DNA of 64,000 nucleotides from an uncultured Aquimarina sp. (GTDB taxonomy: Bacteria; Bacteroidota; Bacteroidia; Flavobacteriales; Flavobacteriaceae). The stretch spans positions 1-64,000 of the forward strand of contig CANNBP010000016.1 of the NCBI GenBank assembly GCA_947502885.1. Direction: 5' to 3'. The notes under the pieces were generated by a model. The model did not search any database. It was not told where the DNA came from and worked only from the letters and a program-made list of their open reading frames with translations. Of the stretch, positions 23,227 through 32,707 are shown piece after piece (position 1 is the stretch's first letter; each line of letters starts with the position of its first letter). A program made the translations under genes and the position numbers.

Positions 23227-25455
23227 ATGACGACCCAAGAGCTTAAAAAACTGAATGAAGATCTATGGAGTGCAGCAACGAAGATGAGGGCTGACTCAGA
23301 TTTAAAGCTTAACGAAATAGATACTCCAATATTAGGACTTATTTTTTTAAAGTTTGCCGATAATAAATACACACTGGTTGAAAAGGATATTGATGCTGAA
23401 TTAAAAAAGCAAGAGAATAGTCGAAGACAAAGACCAGTTGACGAAATAGCTATAGAAAAATGTGGTTTTTATTTACCACGCAAGGCAAGGTATAATTATT
23501 TACTTAACCTTCCCGAAGAAAAAGATATTGCCAAAGCTATTAAAGAGGCTATGGATGAGATCGAAAGCTTCAAGCCAGAACTTAAGGATGTTCTTCCACA
23601 AGACGAATATTTTGCTTTATCTCGTATAGATAGTTCTTTACTAAAGACACTACTGAAAAACTTCTCAGATATACCTGTAACGGCTTCAGGAGACATCTTC
23701 GGAAAGATATATGAGTTCTTTCTTGGGAAGTTTGCTATGTCTGAAGGTCAAGGCGGGGGAGAGTTCTATACACCTACATCTGTAGTGAAATATATGGTAG
23801 AGGTTATAGAGCCATATCAAGGTACTGTATTTGACCCAGCTTGTGGTTCGGGGGGTATGTTTGTGCAATGTTCCAACTTTGTAGATAGAAGAAAGACTAA
23901 GCAATCCACTACCGAAGAAAAAGATTTATTTGTTTACGGAGCTGAAAAGACCTTAGCAACAGTAAAGCTTGCTAAAATGAATATCGTTGTTAATGGTTTG
24001 CGAGGAAGCATAAAGCAAGCTAATGCTTATTATGAGGATGCTCATGATTCCTTTGGTAAGTTCGACTATATTATGGCTAATCCTCCTTTTAATGTAAAGG
24101 ATGTGAACTATGACCGAATTAAAGAGGATAAACGTTTTAGTACCTATGGCATACCACAAAATAAGAGCGCTAAAACAAAGAAAAAGAAAGAGGGTGAAGT
24201 CAATCTAGTGCCTAATGGAAACTACCTTTGGATTAACTTATTTGCTACGTCTTTAAAACCGAATGGAAAAGCTGCCTTAGTAATGCCTAACTCAGCATCG
24301 GATGCTAGACATTCGGAGAGGGATATTAGAGAAACTCTGATTAAGAAAGGGTTGATTTCTCAAATGGTTACACTGTCTTCTAATATGTTTAATACGGTAA
24401 CGCTTCCTGCTTCTCTTTGGTTCTTTGATAAGAGTAAGGAAGTAATTGATTTCGAAACTGAAAAAGATAAAATCAAGATACTCTTTGTTGATGCTCGTAA
24501 TGTATATCGCCAGATAGACAGAGCACATAGGGAATTTACTCAAGAGCAAATTTGGAACTTAGGAGTCATTACCAGTTTACACCATAAGAAAGAACACCGT
24601 TTTATGGGGTTAGTACATCAGTATATAGAAAGCGTCCAATCGACTTTCCATTATTGTAAAGAAAGTTATGAGCAATTTACTGAAACCTATGATGAATTAG
24701 CAATTGCTTTTTCAAAATGGTACTTGCAAGCAGATATTTCCAAGGCACAGAAGAAACGTGCAAATGAAGAACAATTATCGGATTTTGTTATAAACCACAA
24801 AAAGTTTGAGCAAGATAGCCCTTATATTTCTGTTTTTGTGAAAGCCGAAAAAGCATTAAATGAATATTTCAAAAAGGGAGACAGCAAGAATTCTAGCCAA
24901 CGAAAACTAACAGAGATACTCACAGCTTTTGACACCGAAAAGAAAGCCGTTAAAAAAGACTTTGATAAGCAATTTAGAAATTTTGAGAAGCTCCATAAGT
25001 TTGCTGAAAAAGAACTACGAGACAAAGATGATAAAGTATGGAAAGCTTTACCAAGCTTAAAGAATTTGAGAAGACTACTAGATGCTTTTATAGAGTATAC
25101 CAACGAGCAAATAAACCGTGAGCCAATTGTTACAGATGAAACAGAAGGTAAATCAGCTATCTATTTTGCCAAGCAAATACAATGGTTACAAGAACGCTTC
25201 CCAGAAGGAAAATATGAAGATGTTATAGGACTTTGTAAAGTGGCTAGTTATGACGATATAGAAGAGCAAGATTTTTCATTAAACTCTGGTCGATATGTTG
25301 GTGTAGTAATTGAAGAGGATGGTATGACGGAAGAAGAGTTTTTGAATAGCATATCTAAATTGTCTTCTAATTTGTTTGAACTCAATAAAGATTCAGAAGT
25401 ACTATCATCAAATATAAAGTTGAACCTTACTAAAATTGTTTCTAATGAAAACTAG
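23227..25455 (+). CDS. hsdM: Type I restriction-modification DNA methyltransferase subunit HsdM
   Basis: A 742-residue N6-adenine methyltransferase. The helical HsdM N-terminus (residues 5-130) is followed by the Rossmann methylase: TVFDPACGSGGMFVQ (about 200-214, SAM binding) and the catalytic IMANPPFNV (about 280-288). A long Lys/Glu-rich C-terminal region (450-640) is extended relative to the roughly 500-residue minimal HsdM. With HsdS it methylates both strands of a split recognition sequence. Its end overlaps hsdS by 11 bases. Confidence 0.92.
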   Translation: MTTQELKKLNEDLWSAATKMRADSDLKLNEIDTPILGLIFLKFADNKYTLVEKDIDAELKKQENSRRQRPVDEIAIEKCGFYLPRKARYNYLLNLPEEKDIAKAIKEAMDEIESFKPELKDVLPQDEYFALSRIDSSLLKTLLKNFSDIPVTASGDIFGKIYEFFLGKFAMSEGQGGGEFYTPTSVVKYMVEVIEPYQGTVFDPACGSGGMFVQCSNFVDRRKTKQSTTEEKDLFVYGAEKTLATVKLAKMNIVVNGLRGSIKQANAYYEDAHDSFGKFDYIMANPPFNVKDVNYDRIKEDKRFSTYGIPQNKSAKTKKKKEGEVNLVPNGNYLWINLFATSLKPNGKAALVMPNSASDARHSERDIRETLIKKGLISQMVTLSSNMFNTVTLPASLWFFDKSKEVIDFETEKDKIKILFVDARNVYRQIDRAHREFTQEQIWNLGVITSLHHKKEHRFMGLVHQYIESVQSTFHYCKESYEQFTETYDELAIAFSKWYLQADISKAQKKRANEEQLSDFVINHKKFEQDSPYISVFVKAEKALNEYFKKGDSKNSSQRKLTEILTAFDTEKKAVKKDFDKQFRNFEKLHKFAEKELRDKDDKVWKALPSLKNLRRLLDAFIEYTNEQINREPIVTDETEGKSAIYFAKQIQWLQERFPEGKYEDVIGLCKVASYDDIEEQDFSLNSGRYVGVVIEEDGMTEEEFLNSISKLSSNLFELNKDSEVLSSNIKLNLTKIVSNEN

Positions 25456-27217
25456 TTTGCTAAAAGTAAGGTTTAAAGATGTAGTCGATATCAATCCAAC
25501 TGTCAAACTAATAAGAGGGGAGGATTTTTATTTTGTTCCTATGGAAGATGTAGACTCTTCTCGAACCATTTTGCATACAAAAAAACTTAAAAAGTTCAAT
25601 GGAGCTAGTTCAAGTAAATTTCAGCATGATGACATCCTTTTCGCAAGAATCACCCCTTGTTTACAGAATAGAAAAATAACTCAGGTTAAACTAAAAGAAG
25701 GTGAAAAAGGTTTTGGTTCAACGGAGTTTTTCATTTTTAGAGGTAAAAAAGGAATAGTAGATCAAACTTTTTTGAATTACTATGTTAGAACAAATTCCTT
25801 TGTTGAAAGTGCCATTAACAGTATGGTTGGAGCTAGTGGAAGGCAGAGAGCAGATAAAGATTATATTAGTAATCTTAATGTACTGATCCCTGAAATAGAA
25901 GAACAAAAAACTATTGGTGAATTTCTTTTAAACTATGATAAACTCATAGAGAACAACACGAAACGAATTGCCATACTTGAACAAATGGCAGAACAACTTT
26001 ATAAAGAATGGTTCGTGCGAATGCGATTCCCTGATTATGAAAATACCAAGTTTATTAAAGGAATTCCTGAGGGTTGGGATGCTCTTAGGCTTGAAGAGGT
26101 ATTAGATGCCTCAAATGGTAAATCAATTAAATCAAATGACATGTCATCTAATGATGACTTATATCCAGTGTATGGTTCTAATGGTATGATTGGTAAGACA
26201 AGTAGTTTTAATGCTGAAAATTCAATAGTGGTGGGGAGAGTGGGAGCCTATTGTGGTTCTATTAAATACAATGAAGGGAAATTATGGGCTACTGATAACA
26301 CAATCATTTGTAAGTCTAAGTCTTTAAGATTCCCAAATGAATTAGCTGAATATTACTTAAAACAACTTAATTTAAGAAATTATGCAACAGGCGCAGCTCA
26401 GCCGATGCTGACTCAAAACATAATTCTTAAGAATAGTATACTAGTTCCTTCTCAAGATATCGCTTTTAGTTTTTCGAAATTGCTAAATCCAATTCGTTCA
26501 GAGATAAATAACTTATTTAAACAAAACGTTAATCTTCGTAAAACCAGAGACCTCTTACTCCCCAGGTTCATAAATGGGAAGTTAAAGGTTCGGGTAAAAA
26601 CTAAAGAGAAAAAAGAAGATCAAAAACCGATTACAGCTTTCTATCAAAAACAAATCCTTGCCCATATCATCAAGAAACAAGAGGAGCATAAAGTACCACA
26701 AGGAGAAATGGTATTGGCTAAAAATACTTACTTAATAGATAAAATCTATGGGGTTGATACTGGTTTTAACTGGCAGAATTGGCATTATGGTACATATGAT
26801 GGTACTATTAGAAAATATATAAATGGTCGTGATAGATTCTTTGCTAAACAGGAAGTAGGAAACAGTGGATACAAAGTATTGATACTTGGTGAGAACAAGG
26901 ACAAAATTTTAGATAAAAAATATCATCATTCAACTTTGGACAAGGTAGATGAAGCTATGGAAGAATTACTATATATCTATGCTGACTACCCAAAAGACCA
27001 AAGAAGTCATAAAATAGAGCTCTTAAATACAACCTGTAAAGCTATAGCAGATAAGCAAAGTATAGAAAGTAAAGTGGTAAGAGATGCTTTTAAAGCCTGG
27101 AAAACCCCTAAAGCTAAGTTTGCTAATAAAGCAGATAAATTTGACGATCTAGAAACGAAAAAATGTATTGAGTTTATTGTTTTAAAAGGATGGGATAAAA
27201 AATTATTAACCAATTAA
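25445..27217 (+). CDS. hsdS: Type I restriction specificity subunit HsdS with C-terminal extension
   Basis: A 590-residue specificity subunit. Two target-recognition domains are followed by the typical conserved helices: IPEIEEQKTIGEFLLNYDKLIENNTKRI after TRD1 and a similar helix ending LRKTRDLLLPRFINGKLKV after TRD2 (about residue 380). About 200 more residues follow that are not part of a normal HsdS: a Lys-rich linker, a WQNWHYGTYDG stretch and a helical end. I start at the ATG at 25445, which overlaps hsdM by 11 bases; an in-frame TTG lies 9 bases further up. HsdS sets the DNA sequence recognised by both methylase and nuclease. Confidence 0.88.
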   Translation: MKTSLLKVRFKDVVDINPTVKLIRGEDFYFVPMEDVDSSRTILHTKKLKKFNGASSSKFQHDDILFARITPCLQNRKITQVKLKEGEKGFGSTEFFIFRGKKGIVDQTFLNYYVRTNSFVESAINSMVGASGRQRADKDYISNLNVLIPEIEEQKTIGEFLLNYDKLIENNTKRIAILEQMAEQLYKEWFVRMRFPDYENTKFIKGIPEGWDALRLEEVLDASNGKSIKSNDMSSNDDLYPVYGSNGMIGKTSSFNAENSIVVGRVGAYCGSIKYNEGKLWATDNTIICKSKSLRFPNELAEYYLKQLNLRNYATGAAQPMLTQNIILKNSILVPSQDIAFSFSKLLNPIRSEINNLFKQNVNLRKTRDLLLPRFINGKLKVRVKTKEKKEDQKPITAFYQKQILAHIIKKQEEHKVPQGEMVLAKNTYLIDKIYGVDTGFNWQNWHYGTYDGTIRKYINGRDRFFAKQEVGNSGYKVLILGENKDKILDKKYHHSTLDKVDEAMEELLYIYADYPKDQRSHKIELLNTTCKAIADKQSIESKVVRDAFKAWKTPKAKFANKADKFDDLETKKCIEFIVLKGWDKKLLTN

Positions 27218-27223
27218 ACCTGT

Positions 27224-30200
27224 ATGAGGAACTTTTTATCTGAAGACGACATAGAGCTTGCAGTAATGCAAACATTAGGAGATCAAACATTGCCTTGGAG
27301 GAAGCTTAATTGCTATACAGCCAATGCTAATGACCTAAATGATGGTTCTAATCGTTCGGATAAAAGCAAAGTAGTTTTTGAGGATATTCTTAAAGACCGT
27401 CTAATCAAACTGAACCCTGATATTCCTGAAAAAGCAATTGGGCAGGCCCTCTCTAAACTTGTCAAAGGAAGACGAGCTATGAGTTTAATAAATGCTAATA
27501 TAGAGGTTTATAATGACCTTAGAAACGGCATACAGATAAATTACGATGATGCTTTGGGGAAAGAAACCTTTGCAACAATACAGGTAATAGATTTTAATAA
27601 TCCAAAAGAAAATGACTTTTTGGCTGTTCAACAACTTTGGATCGAAGGAGAGATAGGCTATAGAAGACCCGATATCATCCTGTATGTTAATGGTTTGCCT
27701 CTTGTTTTTATTGAATTGAAGAACAATACCGTTTCGATTAAGAATGCCTATAAAGATAATCTTACTACTTATAAAAAAGAGCTTCCTCAATTATTTTGGT
27801 ACAATGCAGTAACTATTCTTTCTAACGGAAAAGAAACTCGTGTGGGTTCTTTTACTGCTCCATGGGGGCACTTTGGTGAATGGCTTCGTATTGAAGATGA
27901 AAAGGAACGACCAGACAAAAAGAGTATTGCTAAGAGTGGTGTAAGCTTAAAATATACTGTTAATGGATTGTGTGAACATAGTAAGCTTCTAGATTATGTA
28001 GAAAGTTTTATTATGTATCATAATTCTGCTTATAAAATTTGTGCTAAGAATCATCAATTCATTGGGGTTAATAAAGTAGTGGACTCTTTTGATAATAGAG
28101 AAAAACTAAACGGAAAGCTCGGTGTTTTCTGGCATACTCAAGGAAGTGGGAAATCTTACTCAATGGTATTTTTCACTCGTAAAGTGTTTAGGAAGTTTAA
28201 AGGGAATTTCACTTTTTTAGTCATTACTGATAGAACAGATTTAAACACACAGATCTATAGAAATTTTGTAGATATGGGTGCATGTAAAGAAGCTGACACC
28301 GCATTGCCAAATAATAGCTCAGAATTAAGAGAAGTGCTAACTACAAACAAGAAGTACATTTTTACATTGATTCATAAATTTCGATATGATAAAGGAAAGA
28401 AATACCCTTTACTATCTGAGAGAGATGATATTATTGTGATAGTGGATGAAGCCCATAGAACTCAGTATGCTTCATTAGCAGAAAATATGAGAGCTGGTTT
28501 ACCGAATGCTCAGTTTGTAGCATTTACAGGAACGCCATTATTAGGAAAAGAAAAGAAAACGAATGCTTGGTTTGGTAAATATGTTTCAGAGTACAATTTT
28601 GCTCAAGCCATAGAAGATGGAGCAACTGTGCCATTATTCTATGACAAGAGACTTCCTGAAATGCTTATTGCTAATGATGATCTTAATGAAGATTTAGCCG
28701 AAATTTTAGAGGAAGAAAACCTCGATGAGCAACAACAACAGAAACTAGAGAATAAATTCTCAAAGGAGATGGAAGTCATTAAAAGAGATGACCGACTAGA
28801 AACTATTGCTCAGGATATAGCATATCACTTTCCTAGGCGTGGTTACTTAGGAAAGGGCATGGTGATTTGTGTTGATAAGTACACCGCGGTTAAAATGTAC
28901 GACAAGGTTACTAAACATGTAAAAGAACAGCTTAAAAGCCTTAGAAAAGAACATAAAGAAGCTTTAACGAACGAAAAAAAGCAAGAGCTAAGAAGAGTCA
29001 TAAACTTCTTAAACAAGCTAGAAATGGCTGTTGTAATTAGTGAGGATGGAAACGAGAAAGAAACTTTTAAAGCTAAAGGTTTAAATATTCAATATCATAG
29101 AGACAAGCTCAATTCTTTAGATGAAAACCAGAAGACAGTAGAAGATAACTTTAAGGATGAAGACCATCCACTTCAATTGGTTTTTGTTTGTGCTATGTGG
29201 CTCACTGGTTTTGATGCTCCAACGGTGTCTACCTTATATTTAGATAAACCTATGCGTAATCATACGTTAATGCAAACTATTGCTAGAGCTAATCGTGTAG
29301 CTCCTGCTATAGATGGTGTGGAAAAGCATAATGGGCTTATAGTAGATTATTATAATGTTTTCCGAAATATTAAAAGAGCACTGGCTGATTATGGTAATGG
29401 AGAAGATTCAGATAAAGATCAAAATCCAGAGGGGGAAGACCCTGTACAAGATGTATCTCAATTATATGTCTTACTAGATGAAACAATTGAGGCTTGTACA
29501 TTATTCTGTAATGCTCAAGGAATAGATTTACAAAAGATAGTTTCTAGTGGAGAAACCTTTTCTAAGCTTGAACTATTCAATGAGTATGCCGATATGCTTT
29601 TAGCTAATGACTCTATTAGAAAAGAATTTAATGTGTATGATAATACAGCCTTTGGATTATATGAAGCCTGTCGTCCAGATATATTCAGATATAAAGAGAA
29701 ATATTCTGTTGTTGAGGTGATTCATTACCTGAGAGGAGTTGTTGATTCACATATAGGAACTGCCAATATTGAGAAAGCCGAAAATAGGATTTCTGACCTT
29801 CTTGATCAAAGTGTTCTAACTACAGATGAAGCAAAAGATAATCTAGCTGGAGAGCCTAGTGTTAGTTATAGGATTACTGGGTACAAGAAGGAACTTAATC
29901 TTTCATCATTAAACCTTGAAAAACTTCGAGAAGAGTTCCCTAAGAAGCAATATAAGAACATTGAGATAGCTGATTTAAGAGCGTTCCTAGAAAGTAAACT
30001 AGAACAGATGCTATCTGAAAATGTGACTCGTTCATCCTTCCTCGAAAGATTTCAGGCAATCATTGACAGATATAACTCTGGAGGTAGTCTTACTGAGGAT
30101 TATTTCGAAGATCTTATAAAGTTTGCTGAAGAACTTAGAGCAGAAGAAGAACGAGGTATTAGAAATGGGCTTACAGAAAGTGAACTTGAGTTATTTGATC

Positions 30201-30481
30201 TTATACAGAAAGCAAAACTGACTAAGAAAGAAGAGCAAGATGTTAAGAATGCAGCTAAGCATTTGCTTAAACGTCTAAAAGAAGAAAAGCCTCCTGTACT
30301 AATTCAAGACTGGCATAGGGATACTCAAAGCCAACTAAAGGTTAAAGATGCTATTGAAACAGTACTAGACTCTGACCTTCCAAGGAGCTATGATCGTAAG
30401 GACTTTTCTAATGTGTGTAATCGAGTGTTTGAGCATGTTTTTGTTCAAGCTTCAAAAGGTAATGGCTGGGTAGCTGCTTAA
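27224..30481 (+). CDS. hsdR: Type I restriction endonuclease subunit HsdR
   Basis: A 1085-residue motor and nuclease subunit. The N-terminal nuclease shows RRPDIILYVNGLPLVFIELKN (about 145-167, PD-(D/E)xK). The SF2 helicase core has Walker A HTQGSGKS (about 304-311), the DEAH box IVDEAHRTQ (about 407) and FTGTPLLG. A long helical C-terminus binds the rest of the complex. It starts 6 bases after hsdS, completing the order hsdM-hsdS-hsdR in one operon. It moves along unmodified DNA by ATP hydrolysis and cuts at a distance. Confidence 0.92.
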   Translation: MRNFLSEDDIELAVMQTLGDQTLPWRKLNCYTANANDLNDGSNRSDKSKVVFEDILKDRLIKLNPDIPEKAIGQALSKLVKGRRAMSLINANIEVYNDLRNGIQINYDDALGKETFATIQVIDFNNPKENDFLAVQQLWIEGEIGYRRPDIILYVNGLPLVFIELKNNTVSIKNAYKDNLTTYKKELPQLFWYNAVTILSNGKETRVGSFTAPWGHFGEWLRIEDEKERPDKKSIAKSGVSLKYTVNGLCEHSKLLDYVESFIMYHNSAYKICAKNHQFIGVNKVVDSFDNREKLNGKLGVFWHTQGSGKSYSMVFFTRKVFRKFKGNFTFLVITDRTDLNTQIYRNFVDMGACKEADTALPNNSSELREVLTTNKKYIFTLIHKFRYDKGKKYPLLSERDDIIVIVDEAHRTQYASLAENMRAGLPNAQFVAFTGTPLLGKEKKTNAWFGKYVSEYNFAQAIEDGATVPLFYDKRLPEMLIANDDLNEDLAEILEEENLDEQQQQKLENKFSKEMEVIKRDDRLETIAQDIAYHFPRRGYLGKGMVICVDKYTAVKMYDKVTKHVKEQLKSLRKEHKEALTNEKKQELRRVINFLNKLEMAVVISEDGNEKETFKAKGLNIQYHRDKLNSLDENQKTVEDNFKDEDHPLQLVFVCAMWLTGFDAPTVSTLYLDKPMRNHTLMQTIARANRVAPAIDGVEKHNGLIVDYYNVFRNIKRALADYGNGEDSDKDQNPEGEDPVQDVSQLYVLLDETIEACTLFCNAQGIDLQKIVSSGETFSKLELFNEYADMLLANDSIRKEFNVYDNTAFGLYEACRPDIFRYKEKYSVVEVIHYLRGVVDSHIGTANIEKAENRISDLLDQSVLTTDEAKDNLAGEPSVSYRITGYKKELNLSSLNLEKLREEFPKKQYKNIEIADLRAFLESKLEQMLSENVTRSSFLERFQAIIDRYNSGGSLTEDYFEDLIKFAEELRAEEERGIRNGLTESELELFDLIQKAKLTKKEEQDVKNAAKHLLKRLKEEKPPVLIQDWHRDTQSQLKVKDAIETVLDSDLPRSYDRKDFSNVCNRVFEHVFVQASKGNGWVAA

Positions 30482-30491
30482 AATATAATAT

Positions 30492-32063
30492 ATGTCTTGG
30501 ATGGGATTTAATTATGGCTTTCGAATAATTTCACTTGATTTAAAGAATCATAAAATATTTGATAATTTAAGTATTGATTTCACTGATACTAATGATAAGG
30601 GGCTTATTAAGCAACCTTATATTTCCCTAGTAATAGGTTCTAATGGAACTGGAAAGAGTAATTTATTAAGAGTAATTATCGATATTTTCAGGGAGATAAA
30701 TAGTCTTAAAGAAACAGACAAAAGATCTAACTCATTAACTGGTTTTTTTAGAATTAAGTATCAGGTAGGAGTTGAGGTTTATACTTTTGGAAACTACTAT
30801 CCAGATTCTAGAAATTTTATATCTCTTACAAGTAAAACTAAATACCCTAAACCTACTTTATTTAAAGGGAGCAATGAAATTGAGTTTAGAGAAGCTGAAT
30901 TCCCTAATATGCTTTTGGCTTCTTCGTTAATGATTACTGACAAGTTTATAACAGATAACAAAGGAACTCTTCCTTTTTATAAATATCTGGGAGTAAGAAC
31001 TTCTGCTAATCAAGCAGGAACGAGAACGTATATCAGAAAGACTGTAGAAATGTTAATAGATTCATTAGACACCCCTAATGAAATCCTTACTAGGTTTAAG
31101 TTAGGAGATTTGCTTGAGAAACTTGAATTTAGCAGAGAGTTAAACATTCATTATAGTCCTGTGTATCAAAAACACTTCTATAACGAAAAAGAACCCCTTA
31201 CTGTTGAAAGGTTTAGAGGTTTCTTTGAAGACTATAAAAAATATACTAAAAGAGAGACACCTCCTTGGGGATACCCTCATTATAAAAAAATAAAAGACGA
31301 TAATAAATTAGTAAATAAAATTGTAGAAGGTTGTAACAAGCTCGTTCAAGATAATATCCTAAAGAAGTTACCTGATTCCAATTCCAAGGTGTTTGTTTTT
31401 GAAGCAGTTAGTGGAAGCCATATTACTGAGTTTTCAGATGTACTTAAGGAGTTAGCTCTATTAGATTTGATTCGAGCTCCAGAATTGGTTTTTTATAAAA
31501 ATCAAAAGTATTTTTCATATCGTGAAAGTAGTTCTGGGGAACAACATATTATAACAACTTTAATAGGGCTCATGTCACAGGTAAAAGATAATTCACTTGT
31601 CTTACTTGATGAACCAGAAATGAGCTTACACCCTAATTGGCAAATGAGATATATCAATGATTTCATCGTCAAGACATTTGAAGATTACCCTTCTTGTCAT
31701 TTTATTATTTCTACCCATTCTCACTTTTTAGTATCAGACGTAAGACCGGAAGGCTCAAAAGTTGTAGGTTTGAAGACAGATAAAGAAGGAATTAAAGTCA
31801 CCTATCCGGTTCCGGAAAATACTTTTGGGTGGTCTGCTGAGCAACTATTATTAGAAGTATTTCAAACACCAACGACTAGAAATTATTATGTAGCAGATAA
31901 AATAGGAGATGTACTTGATTTGATAGCAAATAGTGAATTAGAAGATAACACTGACCTTATTAAATCTAAGGTTGAAGAACTTCTGAAATTAAATTTAGAT
32001 CAGTTGCCAGAGGAAGACCCTTTGAAAGAAGTAATGAATAAACTTATTAAAAAGTATGGGTGA
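30492..32063 (+). CDS. Septu-like AAA/ABC-type ATPase (PtuA-like)
   Basis: A 523-residue SMC/RecF-like ATPase. Walker A is VIGSNGTGKSN (about residue 48), the ABC signature ESSSGEQH lies near 348, and Walker B with catalytic acid is SLVLLDEPEMSLHP (about 365-378), followed by HFIISTHSHFL. No long coiled coil is present. The next gene, overlapping by 8 bases, is an HNH nuclease. This two-gene pairing is that of the Septu antiphage system (ptuA-ptuB). It directly follows hsdR by 10 bases, so both defences share one transcript. Confidence 0.82.
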   Translation: MSWMGFNYGFRIISLDLKNHKIFDNLSIDFTDTNDKGLIKQPYISLVIGSNGTGKSNLLRVIIDIFREINSLKETDKRSNSLTGFFRIKYQVGVEVYTFGNYYPDSRNFISLTSKTKYPKPTLFKGSNEIEFREAEFPNMLLASSLMITDKFITDNKGTLPFYKYLGVRTSANQAGTRTYIRKTVEMLIDSLDTPNEILTRFKLGDLLEKLEFSRELNIHYSPVYQKHFYNEKEPLTVERFRGFFEDYKKYTKRETPPWGYPHYKKIKDDNKLVNKIVEGCNKLVQDNILKKLPDSNSKVFVFEAVSGSHITEFSDVLKELALLDLIRAPELVFYKNQKYFSYRESSSGEQHIITTLIGLMSQVKDNSLVLLDEPEMSLHPNWQMRYINDFIVKTFEDYPSCHFIISTHSHFLVSDVRPEGSKVVGLKTDKEGIKVTYPVPENTFGWSAEQLLLEVFQTPTTRNYYVADKIGDVLDLIANSELEDNTDLIKSKVEELLKLNLDQLPEEDPLKEVMNKLIKKYG

Positions 32064-32700
32064 TATTAAATACTCCTTAGTTGGTAAAACTTATACTTAT
32101 TCTAATGAAGACTTAGATCTTTTTGATGATTTTACTCCACAAAAAGGAGATTGGATAAAAACGGATTTCAATGCTTTTAAAAAAAATCTAAAGACTTTAT
32201 ATTATAGTGACCAGAATGATCGTTGTGCATTTTGTAGAAAGGTTATTGACTTTGATGGTTACTATGAACCATTAGAACATATCCTTTACAAAGATGGTTA
32301 CCCTAGGTGGATGTTTCATCCTAAAAACTTAGTAGTAACATGTGACCCTTGTAATGGAAAGAAAAGGGCTTTTGATTCTCTTGTTGCTGGTTATAATCGT
32401 ATTGAATTCCCGATTAGAGCTAATCAGTTTACAACACTTAATCCTCATTTTGAGGATTGGAAGGAGCATTTAAAACTCAAAAAAGGGCTTTTCTTTATTG
32501 CTAAAACTGTGAAAGGCTTACAGACTATTAAAGTTTATGAATTAACAAGACAAGATGTTATTCATCATCATTGCAAATTCAAAAGGATTAGTAAAGATTC
32601 TTTAGCTAAAAAAGGAGCTAAATTAGCTTATGAGGTAAACCCCAATTCTGATACTTATGGCTCAATAATGGCATCAATAAATATCATCCTTGGGGCTTAG
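32056..32700 (+). CDS. HNH endonuclease (PtuB-like)
   Basis: A 214-residue HNH nuclease. The zinc ribbon is formed by CAFC (Cys57, Cys60) and CDPC (Cys96, Cys99). The catalytic core is EPLEHILYKDGYPRWMFHPKNLVVTC with His75 and Asn91. It overlaps the ATPase gene by 8 bases, as is usual for Septu pairs, where the ATPase holds the nuclease until phage infection. The C-terminal half (110-214) is basic and unclassified. Confidence 0.82.
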   Translation: MGDIKYSLVGKTYTYSNEDLDLFDDFTPQKGDWIKTDFNAFKKNLKTLYYSDQNDRCAFCRKVIDFDGYYEPLEHILYKDGYPRWMFHPKNLVVTCDPCNGKKRAFDSLVAGYNRIEFPIRANQFTTLNPHFEDWKEHLKLKKGLFFIAKTVKGLQTIKVYELTRQDVIHHHCKFKRISKDSLAKKGAKLAYEVNPNSDTYGSIMASINIILGA

Positions 32701-32707
32701 CAAGAGC

